44,067 bases of DNA from UBA3937 sp050951585 (GCA_050951585.1 JBMNJI010000011.1:1-44067), one strand, 5' to 3'; numbered from the stretch's first letter, positions 33,902-43,121 are shown. Numbers and translations: made by a program. Notes: generated from the sequence alone by a model not told the origin.

Positions 33902-35071
33902 ATGGAAGCCACTCGGATAAAAAAATTACCACCATATTTATTTGCCAGAATCGAAAAGAAGATCGAAGAGGCCAAGGAAAAAGGGATCGATATTATCAGC
34001 TTCGGGATTGGCGATCCTGATTTGCCCACTCCTCAGCCGATCATTGATGAGCTATGTAAGGAAGCCCAGAACCCGGCTAATCATCAGTACCCTTCCTCAG
34101 TAGGGATGCTATCTTTCCGTCAGGAGGTTGCGGCTTATTATCATAAGAGATTCGGCGTGGAGCTGGATCCGCGCAAGGAAGTTGTTTCCTTAATCGGTTC
34201 CAAAGAAGGGATTGCTCATATTAATTTCTGCTATGTGGACCCCGGTGATGTGAATCTAGTCCCGGATCCGGGTTATCCTGTTTATGGCATCGGCACGTTG
34301 CTGGCCGGCGGGGAAGCATATCTCATGCCCTTACGGGAGGAGAACGGCTATTTGCCGGATCTGGCGAAAATCCCGGCCGACATCGCCCAAAAGGCGAAGT
34401 TAATGTTTATTAATTACCCGAACAATCCTACCGGAGCCGTTGCGGGCAAGGAATTTTTTGAGGAAGTCGTGGCGTTTGCCAGGAAATATAATATTATTGT
34501 GTGTCATGATGCGGCCTATACGGAGATTGCCTATGACGGGTATCGTCCGGTCAGTTTTCTGGAGGTGCCGGGGGCCAAGGAGGTTGGCATCGAATTTGGT
34601 TCTCTTTCCAAGCCGTTTAATATGACCGGCTGGCGTATCGGCTGGGCTGTCGGGCGCGAAGAGGTGGTCGAATGTTTGGGTAGATTAAAATCAAACCTCG
34701 ATTCCGGGCAGTTTCAGGCGATCCAGTATGCGGGCATGAAAGGACTGCGCAACGCGGAGCAGAGTGTGCGGGAATTGTGCCGCATTTATCAAAAGAGAAG
34801 AGATATGATGGTGGACGGTTTTAACCGGATGGGCTGGAAGATGGCGAAACCACTGGGTACTTTCTATATCTGGGCGCCCGTACCCAAGGGCTTTGATTCG
34901 GCTTCTTTTGCGGAATATGTCTTGGAAAAGGCGGGTGTCATCATTACCCCCGGTAACGGCTATGGTCAGTACGGCGAAGGATATTTCCGCGTCTCGATTA
35001 CCATACCCGAGGAGAGAATTAAAGAAGGCTTGCGCCGTTTAGAGGAGAATCTCGGCAAGGTGGAGTTCTAG
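33902..35071 (+). CDS. dapL: LL-diaminopimelate aminotransferase
   Basis: PLP enzyme that makes LL-DAP directly from tetrahydrodipicolinate, bypassing succinyl/acetyl intermediates. The N-terminus RIKKLPPYLFARIEKKIEEAKEKG and ISFGIGDPDLPTP are typical of the DapL class. VNLVPDPGYPVYGIGT and FINYPNNPTGAV follow. The PLP-binding lysine is in FGSLSKPFNMTGWRIGWAVG (Lys about residue 237). 389 residues. Pairing with dapF supports DapL over other class I aminotransferases. It starts ATG 33902 with AAAGGGAG upstream. Confidence 0.93.
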   Translation: MEATRIKKLPPYLFARIEKKIEEAKEKGIDIISFGIGDPDLPTPQPIIDELCKEAQNPANHQYPSSVGMLSFRQEVAAYYHKRFGVELDPRKEVVSLIGSKEGIAHINFCYVDPGDVNLVPDPGYPVYGIGTLLAGGEAYLMPLREENGYLPDLAKIPADIAQKAKLMFINYPNNPTGAVAGKEFFEEVVAFARKYNIIVCHDAAYTEIAYDGYRPVSFLEVPGAKEVGIEFGSLSKPFNMTGWRIGWAVGREEVVECLGRLKSNLDSGQFQAIQYAGMKGLRNAEQSVRELCRIYQKRRDMMVDGFNRMGWKMAKPLGTFYIWAPVPKGFDSASFAEYVLEKAGVIITPGNGYGQYGEGYFRVSITIPEERIKEGLRRLEENLGKVEF

Positions 35072-35112
35072 GAGAAACCTGGTAGATATTAAAAGGCGGG
35101 GAGTTGTTGATT

Positions 35113-35992
35113 TTGCTGAGAAGCATGACTGGTTTTGGACGAGGTAATTATCTGGGCAAGTTAAAACAGGTCACGATCGAAATAAGAGCGATCAATCATC
35201 GTTTTGGCGAAGTACTGGTGAAGCTGCCCCGCCAGTATACCGCTTTGGAGGAAAGAATCAAACGTTCCGTGCTCGAAGAAGTGTCCAGGGGGCATCTTGA
35301 AGTCTTTGTCAAATTAGAGGATACCGTTGAGAAAGCACGGGAAGTGCAAGTTGACAAAGCCCTTGCCTTAGCATATTATAAAGGATTGAAGGAATTGGCA
35401 GATGTTACCGGGCTGCCTTGTGAGATTGGTGTTACGCAAATAGCTCAGTTGCCGGATGTCTGCAAACTCACGGAACAGGAAGAAGATCCGGAGAGCATTT
35501 GGGCGGATATCGCGCCGGCCTTACAGGAGGCCCTGGCTAATCTACTCGCCATGCGGACCCAAGAGGGCCAGAAGCTAAAGGATGATTTACTGGGGCGTCT
35601 TGCCGTGTTAAGGGAGTTGCATGGTAAAATTGCCGCGCAGAGTCCGCAGGTTGTGCAGAATTATCGGGAAAAGTTGAGCCGCCCGCTTAAGGGAGATCCT
35701 GGATGAAGGACAAGTGGATGAAACAAGATTAGCGATGGAGGTTGCCCTGTTTGCCGACAGAGCCAGTATTGATGAGGAATTGGTCCGTTTAGACAGCCAT
35801 TTTACCCAGTTGGCGCAAGACTTGCAGGCTGACCGTGAGGTCGGGCGGAAGATTGATTTTTTGCTGCAGGAGATTAATCGCGAGGTAAATACCATTGGTT
35901 CAAAAGCTAATGATTTAGCAATCACCCGGTATGTTGTCGAGTTAAAAAGCGAACTGGAAAAAATCCGCGAACAAGTCCAAAACATCGAATAA
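35113..35992 (+). pseudogene. yicC: YicC-family endoribonuclease, split by a one-base insertion
   Basis: YicC proteins are RNA-cleaving factors conserved upstream of remA/gmk. The start is TTG 35113, giving LRSMTGFGRGNYLGK, 10 bases after GGGGAG. Residues about 1-195 match the family, then the frame ends at 35706. Removing one G from GGG at 35691-35693 gives LKEILDEGQVDETRLAMEVALFADRASIDEEL, the highly conserved C-terminal region, continuing to 35992 (about 293 residues, normal length). The single homopolymer indel strongly suggests a sequencing error. If real, a non-functional gene. Confidence 0.92.
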
Positions 35993-36057
35993 GAGATTCT
36001 AAAAAAAGTCTCAAAGACATGATTATATAACTAAGAATTATTAAGGAGGCCATAAAC

Positions 36058-36330
36058 ATGGAGATAAAATTAATTAACATCGGTTTTGGGAACATTGTTG
36101 CGGCTAACCGGATTATCGCGATTGTCAGTCCTGAGTCAGCACCGATCAAAAGGATCATCCAGGAGGCGCGGGATAAAGGAATGCTGATTGATGCTACATA
36201 TGGTCGCCGGACGAGGGCAGTGGTGATTACCGACAGCGATCATGTTATTCTTTCGGCCGTACAGCCGGAGACAGTAGCACATCGCCTCAATGCCAAAGAA
36301 ACCATCCTTAATGATGATTCCGCATTATAA
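36058..36330 (+). CDS. remA: RemA/DUF370 DNA-binding regulator
   Basis: RemA (extracellular matrix regulatory protein) binds DNA to activate biofilm genes in Bacillus. 90 residues. The family pattern is seen: IKLINIGFGNIVAANRIIAIVSPESAPIKRIIQEAR, then MLIDATYGRRTRAVVITDSDHVILSAVQPETVAHRL. AAGGAGG lies upstream of the ATG. In almost all Clostridia remA sits between yicC and gmk, as here. A role in matrix control in this organism is inference. Confidence 0.94.
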   Translation: MEIKLINIGFGNIVAANRIIAIVSPESAPIKRIIQEARDKGMLIDATYGRRTRAVVITDSDHVILSAVQPETVAHRLNAKETILNDDSAL

Positions 36331-36411
36331 TCGATTCTATATTTCGAAACGGGCAAAAGAAATAGCTGCGGAATAGAGCGGATTATAGATGCGCAGAATG
36401 GTTGAAGAGAA

Positions 36412-37032
36412 GTGGTGAAGCAGATGGAATGGGAAACAGAACAGGAAAAACGGGGAAACCTGGTGGTTCTATCCGGACCGTCCGGCGTGGGGAAAGGGAC
36501 AATTTGTCGCGCTTTAATCGCCAAGTATGGCGATGAGATTAAGCTATCAATCTCGGCGACGACCAGAAAAGCCAGGACCGGGGAAAAGGATGGACAGGAG
36601 TATTTTTTTTATTCGCGGGAAAAATTTGAAGAGCTCGTCCAAAAAGAGGCTTTTTTAGAATGGGCGAAAGTCTTTGATAATTACTACGGGACGCCGTGGG
36701 AGTATGTGCAAGAGGTCTTAGCCCAGGGAAAGGATTGCCTGCTGGAAATTGATGTGCAGGGCGCCATGCAGGTGAAGCGAAAATGTCCGGAAGCAATCTT
36801 CATTTTTTTGGTCCCTCCTTCCCAGGAAGAACTGGTGAAGCGGATTACCTGCCGGGGGACAGAGGATGAAGCAGAAATAAAAAAGCGTTTAAATATGGCG
36901 GCCGAAGAAATGTCTTTTGCTGAAGAATATCATTATGTGGTAGTCAATGATAGTGTTGAGCTGGCGACAGAGAAGGTGCGCGCCATCCTGGTGGCGGAAA
37001 GATGCCGCTTGTCGCGCTGGCTCAAATGTTAA
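36412..37032 (+). CDS. gmk: Guanylate kinase
   Basis: Phosphorylates GMP to GDP. The P-loop LSGPSGVGKGTICRAL (about 20-35) and the GMP-binding ATTRKARTGEKDGQEYFF region are clear, as is LEIDVQGAMQVK near 103. 206 residues. Start is uncertain: GTG 36412, GTG 36415 or ATG 36424, with only a weak purine stretch upstream; the P-loop starts about 15 residues after the last option. The rpoZ gene follows 36 bases later. Confidence 0.96.
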   Translation: MVKQMEWETEQEKRGNLVVLSGPSGVGKGTICRALIAKYGDEIKLSISATTRKARTGEKDGQEYFFYSREKFEELVQKEAFLEWAKVFDNYYGTPWEYVQEVLAQGKDCLLEIDVQGAMQVKRKCPEAIFIFLVPPSQEELVKRITCRGTEDEAEIKKRLNMAAEEMSFAEEYHYVVVNDSVELATEKVRAILVAERCRLSRWLKC

Positions 37033-37067
37033 AGAGTATAAATACTGTCAGAAGGAGGAACAGAGAA

Positions 37068-37280
37068 GTGAAACAACCATTAATCAGTAAAATGATGGGG
37101 CATTTTGATTCCAAATATGCTTTGTGTGTAGCCACAGCAAAAAGAGCCCGGATGTTGACAGACGGTTCCAATCCTACCGTAGGACCTATTTCAATCGAGA
37201 ATAAACCGGTCTCGATTGCGATGCAGGAAATTGCTGAGGGAAAAATAGAAATTGAAGCCCCCAAAGGTGGCATAAAGTAG
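37068..37280 (+). CDS. rpoZ: RNA polymerase omega subunit
   Basis: Small subunit that helps assembly of RNA polymerase. The start GTG 37068 follows AAGGAGGA and gives a 70-residue product beginning MKQPLISKMM; the frame is open further upstream but has no ribosome site. The omega core is seen in SKYALCVATAKRARMLTDG and IAMQEIAEGKIEI. The stop overlaps the coaBC GTG by one base. In the gmk-rpoZ-coaBC order typical of Firmicutes. Confidence 0.94.
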   Translation: MKQPLISKMMGHFDSKYALCVATAKRARMLTDGSNPTVGPISIENKPVSIAMQEIAEGKIEIEAPKGGIK

Positions 37281-38491
37281 TGTTGAAGGAAAAAGTAATT
37301 GTCGTAGGTATCACAGGAAGTATTGCCGCTTATAAAGCGGCGGAGCTGGTCAGCCAACTGAAAAAAAGAGGGGCTGTGGTTCATTGTGTGATGACAGAGG
37401 CCGCGCAAGCCTTTGTCACTCCTCTGACCTTCCGGACCTTAAGTCAGAATCCCGTGATTACGGAGATGTTTGCCGAACCGCAGCATTGGGAGGTTGAACA
37501 TGTTGGCTTGGCGACCGCGGCCGATTTATTTGTAGTCGCTCCGGCGACAGCGAATATCCTGGCGAAGGTGAGCTGCGGACTGGCCGATGATTTTTTAACG
37601 ACGGCGATCCTGGCCACAAAAGCGCCGGTGCTTTTTGCCCCGGCGATGAATGTGCAGATGTACGAAAACGCGGTCACTCAGGAGAATATTACCCGCTTAA
37701 AAGAACGCGGCTATTTTTTTGTGGAACCGGGAGAAGGGGACTTGGCCTGCGGCGTACAAGGCAAAGGCCGTCTGGCCGAACTGGAGCTTATTCTCGCCCG
37801 AGTGGAAGAGTTGTTGGTGCAAGACAAGCCCTTGCAAGGGAAAAAGGTACTGGTGACAGCCGGCCCCACCAGGGAGCCGTTGGATCCTGTCCGGTTTTTG
37901 AGTAACCGAAGTTCGGGCAAAATGGGTTATGCTCTTGCCCGTCAGGCGCAATTGATGGGCGCGGAAGTAATCTTAATCAGCGGACCGACGGCTTTAGAGC
38001 CAAGTCCGGGAGTTTCTTTTATTCCCGTTGAAACCGCCGAAGAAATGTATCAGGCCGTGATGGCCCATGCTGCGGATTGCCAAATTATCATTAAAGCAGC
38101 GGCGGTAGGCGATTACCGGCCGAAAGAAAGAAAGACGGAGAAAATTAAAAAACAGCCGGGGGATCTGGTACTGGAATTAACTCGCAATCCGGATATTCTC
38201 GCCGAGTTGGGCAGCCGGAAAAAGGAAAACGAGCAAATCCTGGTCGGATTTGCCGCGGAAACGGAAAAGGTGCTGCTTTCTGCCGCGGAGAAGGTGCAAA
38301 AAAAGCATTTGGACTTTATTGTGGCGAATGATGTTCTGCGTGCAGGGGCAGGGTTTGCCTGTGATACGAATATTGTGACCCTGGTTTTCCCGGACGGAAG
38401 AAAAAAGGAATTTGGCAAGTTAAGTAAAGACGAAGTAGCGCGAGCTATTTTGCAGGAAATATTAATCTTAAGGCGGATGAACAGGGAGTGA
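37280..38491 (+). CDS. coaBC: Bifunctional PPC decarboxylase / PPC synthetase
   Basis: Two steps of coenzyme A synthesis: joining cysteine to 4'-phosphopantothenate and decarboxylating the product. N-terminal FMN-binding decarboxylase (CoaC): GITGSIAAYKAAELVSQL, PAMNVQMYEN, and substrate-clamp Cys region GDLACGVQGKGRLAE near 155. The CoaB half starts near 187: VLVTAGPTREPLDPVRFLSNRSSGKMGYALA, then AAAVGDYRP and KKQPGDLVLELTRNPDIL. 403 residues. The start GTG overlaps the rpoZ stop, and its stop overlaps a possible metK start. Genes priA, def and fmt that often follow coaBC are absent. Confidence 0.97.
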   Translation: MLKEKVIVVGITGSIAAYKAAELVSQLKKRGAVVHCVMTEAAQAFVTPLTFRTLSQNPVITEMFAEPQHWEVEHVGLATAADLFVVAPATANILAKVSCGLADDFLTTAILATKAPVLFAPAMNVQMYENAVTQENITRLKERGYFFVEPGEGDLACGVQGKGRLAELELILARVEELLVQDKPLQGKKVLVTAGPTREPLDPVRFLSNRSSGKMGYALARQAQLMGAEVILISGPTALEPSPGVSFIPVETAEEMYQAVMAHAADCQIIIKAAAVGDYRPKERKTEKIKKQPGDLVLELTRNPDILAELGSRKKENEQILVGFAAETEKVLLSAAEKVQKKHLDFIVANDVLRAGAGFACDTNIVTLVFPDGRKKEFGKLSKDEVARAILQEILILRRMNRE

Positions 38492-38496
38492 GAATT

Positions 38497-39690
38497 GTGA
38501 ACAGAAAGCTCTTTACCTCTGAATCGGTTACGGAAGGGCATCCTGATAAGGTAGCGGATCAAATCTCCGATGCGGTGTTAGATGCCATCCTGGAGCAAGA
38601 CCCGCAGGCCAGAGTAGCCTGTGAAACGGCAGTGACCACAGGACTTGTGCTGGTAACCGGGGAGATTACGACTCGCTGCTATGTGGATATTCCCAAGCTG
38701 GTCCGTGATACGGTGCGGGAAATTGGTTACACGCGGGCGAAATATGGCTTCGATGGTAGTACGTGCGCTGTCTTAACCGCAATTGACGAGCAGTCTCCGG
38801 ATATTGCCTTAGGGGTAGATAAGGCGTTAGAGTATAAGAACGGGGAGATGTCCGACGAGGCGATTGAAGCAATCGGAGCCGGAGATCAGGGCATGATGTT
38901 CGGCTATGCTACCAATGAAACTCCCGAGTTTATGCCCTTGCCGGTGACTTTAGCCCATAAGCTGGTGCGCCGGCTGGCAGAGCTGCGAAAAAACGGGACA
39001 TTGCCCTTTTTACGGCCCGACGGGAAGGCGCAGGTGACGGTGGAATATGAAGAGAACAAACCAGTGCGGGTGGATACGATCGTTGTTTCTGCGCAACATA
39101 GTCCCACGGTGAAGATGGAGAAATTGCGGCAGGAAATCATTGAGAAAGTCGTATTGCCGGTAGTACCGGCCGGGTTTATTGATGAAAAGACCAAATTCTA
39201 TATTAATCCGACGGGCAGATTTGTGATTGGGGGGCCGATGGGTGATTCCGGTCTCACCGGTCGGAAAATTATTGTTGATACATATGGAGGCATGGCACGT
39301 CACGGCGGAGGGGCCTTCTCCGGCAAGGATCCGACGAAGGTTGACCGTTCCGCGTCTTATGCTGCCCGGCATGTGGCCAAGAATATTGTGGCGGCGGGAC
39401 TGGCGGAAAAATGTGAAATTCAGTTAGCTTATGCCATCGGAGTGGCCAAGCCTGTGAGCATTATGGTTGACACATTTGGTACGGGAAAAGTGGATGAAGA
39501 AAAGATTGTGGACGCAATTCGCCAGCTTTTTGATCTGCGCCCGGCTGGTATCATTCAGGAACTCAATCTACGGCGGCCAATCTACAAGCAGACAGCTGCT
39601 TACGGGCATTTCGGCCGGCTGGATCTGGATCTTCCCTGGGAAAAGCTAGACAAGGTGGAGGAATTAAAAAATTTCTTTCAGGGGGTTTGA
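38497..39690 (+). CDS. metK: S-adenosylmethionine synthetase
   Basis: Makes SAM from methionine and ATP. The product begins NRKLFTSESVTEGHPDKVADQ, with GAGDQGMMFGYA near 130, GGPMGDSGLTGRKIIVDTYGG near 245-265 and GGGAFSGKDPTKVDRSA near 270-285, all family landmarks. Start GTG 38497 is favoured by GGGAG 8 bases upstream; GTG 38488 would overlap the coaBC stop. About 397 residues, normal length. No SAM riboswitch is seen; the gene is likely read through from coaBC. Confidence 0.97.
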   Translation: MNRKLFTSESVTEGHPDKVADQISDAVLDAILEQDPQARVACETAVTTGLVLVTGEITTRCYVDIPKLVRDTVREIGYTRAKYGFDGSTCAVLTAIDEQSPDIALGVDKALEYKNGEMSDEAIEAIGAGDQGMMFGYATNETPEFMPLPVTLAHKLVRRLAELRKNGTLPFLRPDGKAQVTVEYEENKPVRVDTIVVSAQHSPTVKMEKLRQEIIEKVVLPVVPAGFIDEKTKFYINPTGRFVIGGPMGDSGLTGRKIIVDTYGGMARHGGGAFSGKDPTKVDRSASYAARHVAKNIVAAGLAEKCEIQLAYAIGVAKPVSIMVDTFGTGKVDEEKIVDAIRQLFDLRPAGIIQELNLRRPIYKQTAAYGHFGRLDLDLPWEKLDKVEELKNFFQGV

Positions 39691-39697
39691 GTAGGCA

Positions 39698-40105
39698 ATG
39701 ATGAGACCGGAACAAAGAAAACAGGCTCAGGCAAATTTACTGGAGATGTCAGGTTCAATCGTCGTTATTGTTGCGATTATCATCGCAGTTTTATTCCTCA
39801 AAATTAGTGGCAGTTCGGGACGTTTACTGGATACCAAATATATTATGACCGATGAAGTAAAGATTACCGACAATATGCTGGAGGTAAAGGGTGCTTGTAC
39901 GAAAACGGTTTTAGTTTATAAAAGTCATCGATACGAGATCGAAGGAAATGCTCTTTATTTAGAAATCAGATTTAGCAAAGCAGAGGAATTAGATATTGAT
40001 AATCATTTTGAGATCGTTATTGAAGACGAGGCATTAGCAAGGGTGAGCGAGGTTTTCCTGCAAGGGAAAAAGGAAGAGGACCAAAAAATGATTTGGGAAA
40101 GCTGA
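39698..40105 (+). CDS. Small membrane-anchored protein of unknown function
   Basis: 135 residues, not recognised. One transmembrane helix near residues 20-37 (SIVVIVAIIIAVLFL) after a short charged N-terminus, then a small beta-rich extracytoplasmic domain (TDEVKITDNMLEVKGACTKTVLVYKSHRYEIEGNALYLEIRF) and an acidic C-terminus. It begins 7 bases after metK, so is probably translated from the same transcript, which ends at the terminator at 40161. Confidence 0.65.
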   Translation: MMRPEQRKQAQANLLEMSGSIVVIVAIIIAVLFLKISGSSGRLLDTKYIMTDEVKITDNMLEVKGACTKTVLVYKSHRYEIEGNALYLEIRFSKAEELDIDNHFEIVIEDEALARVSEVFLQGKKEEDQKMIWES

Positions 40106-40160
40106 AGATAACCAATTATCGGGAAAACGATGATTATAGTGTTTGTGTCCTGATTTTTGG

Positions 40161-40199
40161 CAAGATAAGCATGAAGATGTTTATCTTGTATTTTTTTTT
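40161..40199 (+). terminator. Terminator after the metK transcript
   Basis: CAAGATAA (40161-40168) pairs with TTATCTTG (40181-40188), followed by TA and a run of nine T. Confidence 0.85.
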
Positions 40200-40251
40200 G
40201 TTCCTTTATAGTAAAATAGTAGTTAGCGGTTAGTTAAGAAGGTGAATGACA

Positions 40252-41064
40252 ATGGAAGTATATGCACTGGTTGGCCCAAGTGGTACCGGCAAAAGCCACC
40301 AGGCCATGAATGTAGCTTATGACTACGGGATTGACACGGTCATCGATGACGGACTATTAATCAAGGATGGCTTTAAAGTAGCCGGCAGTTCGGCCAAAAG
40401 GGAAGCGACGGCTTTAGGTGCTGTCAAACGGGCGATTTTTCTTGACACCCAACATGCGCGGGAGATACGGGAGCACCTTCTCCAGTTAAATCCTTCCCGG
40501 ATCCTTATTCTGGGGACATCTTTACGGATGGTGATGCGGATTTCCGAGGCGTTGCAGCTTGATAAACCGGTGAAGGTGATTAAGATTGAAGATGTTGCCA
40601 CGGAAAGGGAAATGAAGCTGGCGAAGGAGTTAAGGGAAAACCACGGGATGCATGTTATTCCGGTGCCCACCATCGAAATTAAAAAGGATTTTCCGGGTTA
40701 TTTGGTAGACCCGTTAAAATATTTTCTGAAAAAAAAGAATGACTCACGGCGAAAAATCGGGGAGAAATCCATCATCAGACCAAAATTCAGCATGATGGGC
40801 AAGCTTTTAGTCTCGGAATATGCCGTTTCCCAGATTTCCACCTATGTTGTTTTACCGTTGCCCGGGGTATCCCAGCTAAATCGGGTAGTGGTGAAAATGT
40901 ATGAGGATGGGGTAACGGTGACGCTGGAAATCACAGCCCGTTATAATATTTATTTGCCGGATCTGGCGAAAGAGATCAGAAGAGTACTGCATCAGCAGTT
41001 GGAATATCAAACGGGGATGACTGTTTACGGCGTCCATGTGATCTTTAAATCAATCGATTTTTAA
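40252..41064 (+). CDS. P-loop ATPase fused to an Asp23/Gls24-like domain
   Basis: 270 residues from ATG 40252 (ATG 40246 is too close to the ribosome site AGGTGA). A Walker A motif GPSGTGKSHQA lies at residues about 8-18; SRILILGTSLRMVMRI (about 82-97) may be a switch region. The last 75 residues (ISTYVVLPLPGVSQLNRVVVKMYEDGVTVTLEITARYNIYLPDLAKEIRRVLHQQ..VHVIFKSIDF) follow the Asp23/Gls24 (DUF322) pattern known from alkaline shock proteins, so this is a fusion of an NTPase with a membrane-stress-type module. Function unknown. It lies just before dnaD and after a terminator; transcription starts in the short gap. Confidence 0.75.
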   Translation: MEVYALVGPSGTGKSHQAMNVAYDYGIDTVIDDGLLIKDGFKVAGSSAKREATALGAVKRAIFLDTQHAREIREHLLQLNPSRILILGTSLRMVMRISEALQLDKPVKVIKIEDVATEREMKLAKELRENHGMHVIPVPTIEIKKDFPGYLVDPLKYFLKKKNDSRRKIGEKSIIRPKFSMMGKLLVSEYAVSQISTYVVLPLPGVSQLNRVVVKMYEDGVTVTLEITARYNIYLPDLAKEIRRVLHQQLEYQTGMTVYGVHVIFKSIDF

Positions 41065-41102
41065 AAGAACATTAAAGAGCAAGGGGGAGGAAGCAGAGGA
41101 GC

Positions 41103-42077
41103 ATGGAGAACATTGAATACATCCAATGGCTGACGGGAGAAGGGCATTTAGCGGTTCCGCTTGCGCTGTTGCAGAATTTGCAGAGTCTGAATCTTCCTCC
41201 GGAGCATCTCGGTTATTTAGTCCTGGCTCTCGCCGCTGGTCAACAGCAAAATAAATCTGCGGACGAATTAGCGCAGGATCCCTGGATTAAATGGAGTCTC
41301 TCCGCAGGCTGGGCGAAGTGGATGCTGGAGGGGGAGGACAAGAAGATTAGCTTTCTGCCCCTTTGGGACAGGCTTTTCTACATTTGGGAAAAGCAAACCA
41401 CGGATGCCCAGGGTAGAAAGACGGTATCCTGCCGGATGAAAGGCGATTTTGATTTTAATAAGATCTTAAAATGGCTGGATCAGGTCAGGGGAACGCTGTC
41501 GATTACCTTCAGGGAGAAACAGACGTTGCAGGAGTTCAATTTGCGTTATGGCTGGTCCACTGATTTCATCCTGATTTTTTTACAGCTGGTTTTTGAAAGG
41601 GGACAGACCACGCTGCAGACATACCAGCCGATTGCCAAAAGGGTCTATGAGAACGGGATACATACGGTCGAGGAATTGATTTCTTTTATGAATGAACTGG
41701 ATTGGCTGCAGTACAAGGTGCTGGAAGTCAAAAAATGTGTGGGACAGTACGGCGGAGTAACACGACCGCAACGGGAAATGTATCTCAAATGGCAGAATCA
41801 ATGGCATTTCGGCCATGAGATAATAATCCGGGCGGCGGAGGAAACGGTGCGGACAAATTCCCCCAGTTTTAAATATATTGACCGGATCCTGGAGGATTGG
41901 TTTAATAAAGGCGTCAAGAACATGGAAGATGCCCTCAAGGCCATTGAGGAGCACGACCGGCCGAAAGAACAGAAGCATGAGCAGGGGAGTGGTCGAAGCA
42001 CGTCAACACGGGCACAAAAAAAGCGCCTTAATCGCGCCGACGACCGGGACTGGGAGAAAATGCTGGGTATTGATTAA
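41103..42077 (+). CDS. dnaD: DnaD-domain replication initiation protein
   Basis: DnaD/DnaB-type proteins help load the replicative helicase at origins and restart sites. 324 residues. An N-terminal winged-helix-like part (LTGEGHLAVPLALLQNLQSLNLPPEHLGYLVLALAA) and a C-terminal DnaD domain (YQPIAKRVYENGIHTVEELISF..PSFKYIDRILEDWFNKGVKNMEDALKAI), which carries the YxxxI..DW..KGV hallmark. It is directly followed by a helicase-loader ATPase, as in DnaD-DnaI/DnaC modules. ATG 41103 has GGGGGAGG and GAGGAG upstream. Confidence 0.9.
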   Translation: MENIEYIQWLTGEGHLAVPLALLQNLQSLNLPPEHLGYLVLALAAGQQQNKSADELAQDPWIKWSLSAGWAKWMLEGEDKKISFLPLWDRLFYIWEKQTTDAQGRKTVSCRMKGDFDFNKILKWLDQVRGTLSITFREKQTLQEFNLRYGWSTDFILIFLQLVFERGQTTLQTYQPIAKRVYENGIHTVEELISFMNELDWLQYKVLEVKKCVGQYGGVTRPQREMYLKWQNQWHFGHEIIIRAAEETVRTNSPSFKYIDRILEDWFNKGVKNMEDALKAIEEHDRPKEQKHEQGSGRSTSTRAQKKRLNRADDRDWEKMLGID

Positions 42078-42143
42078 TCTGAACCAAAATTAACGGGAAG
42101 ATAATCACAATAAAGAAGAATAATTGTTTAGGTGGGGAGAAAG

Positions 42144-43121
42144 ATGAGTTTAGGGGAGCGTGCGTTAAAAAGGCAAAAAAAAGTTGCCGATTGGGAAAGC
42201 AGAATCGAAGCCTTGCATCAGAAATACCCTCGTTTAGGAGAGATATCCCGTCTTTTTAGCCGCATGTCGTTGGAACTGGTAATGTTGGAAATGGGTCAGG
42301 GGAAAATGGGGATGACCCGTGAGGAACTGCTTCGGGCCCAGGAAGCCTTGCAGGCCGAAAAGAAACAGTTGCTGGAGAAATATCATTTACCGGAGAATAT
42401 TTACGATATTTGGTGGGAATGCCCAAAGTGTCAAGATACCGGCTTTAGTGGCATCGGCGAAAAGTGCACTTGCCTCCTGCAGGAGGAACAGCAAGCCCGC
42501 CAGCATGATAGCGGTTTGCCCCCCGAACAGCAGGAGCAGACCTTTAATTCCTTTTCCTTGAAATGGTACGAAGATAAGGCGCGTTATCGGACGATTTTAC
42601 AGCAGTGTATCGAATTTGCCGAAAAAGTGTGTGCCGGCGAAAAGACAGATAATCTCTTTCTTTGTGGCACGATTGGCACCGGCAAGACGCATCTTTGCAG
42701 TGCGATTGCCAATTACGTTTTACAAGCGGGAAAAAGTGTGGTCTATTTAAAAATAGGCACTCTTTTAGATCTAATCCGCGAATATAAGTTTAATTTTGAG
42801 AAGGACAATACCATTACGCCGCAACACTTACGGGATCTTTTTCAGGTTGACCTGCTGATTATTGATGATTTAGGGACAGAGGTATCTACTGATTTTGTCC
42901 GGGAACAGTTATTTTATCTGTTTGATGAGCGGATTAATTATCGGCGTCCCTGGGTCATCAGTACGAATCTGCTGCCGAATGAAATTGGGGCAATTTATGA
43001 AGACAGGCTGAGTGACCGTATTTTGGGAACGTCGCGTATCTTGAAATTTTCGGGTACGAGTATTCGGCAGTTAAAAGCAATTAAGGCCAATAGAATCGAT
43101 AAAAAGGAGTCAGTGTCTTGA
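42144..43121 (+). CDS. dnaC: DnaC/DnaI-type helicase-loader ATPase
   Basis: AAA+ ATPase that loads the replicative helicase. Start ATG 42144, with GGGGAG 5 bases before; the frame is open to GTG 42132. About 325 residues. An N-terminal helical part is followed by a Cys-rich zinc-finger-like segment (CPKCQDTGFSG..KCTCL, about residues 93-111), Walker A GTIGTGKTHL near 175, Walker B LLIIDDLGTE near 238, and an arginine-finger region. The DnaD neighbour supports the DnaI/DnaC role. Its stop is followed by a TTG start of the M28 peptidase (overlap of 4 bases, TTGA). Confidence 0.9.
   Translation: MSLGERALKRQKKVADWESRIEALHQKYPRLGEISRLFSRMSLELVMLEMGQGKMGMTREELLRAQEALQAEKKQLLEKYHLPENIYDIWWECPKCQDTGFSGIGEKCTCLLQEEQQARQHDSGLPPEQQEQTFNSFSLKWYEDKARYRTILQQCIEFAEKVCAGEKTDNLFLCGTIGTGKTHLCSAIANYVLQAGKSVVYLKIGTLLDLIREYKFNFEKDNTITPQHLRDLFQVDLLIIDDLGTEVSTDFVREQLFYLFDERINYRRPWVISTNLLPNEIGAIYEDRLSDRILGTSRILKFSGTSIRQLKAIKANRIDKKESVS

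Noticed and set aside
35691..35706. Programmed frameshift in yicC
   Set aside because: No slippery heptamer or stimulatory structure was seen; YicC is normally a single frame, so an indel is simpler.
38488..38500. SAM riboswitch before metK
   Set aside because: metK directly overlaps or abuts coaBC; there is no leader to hold one.
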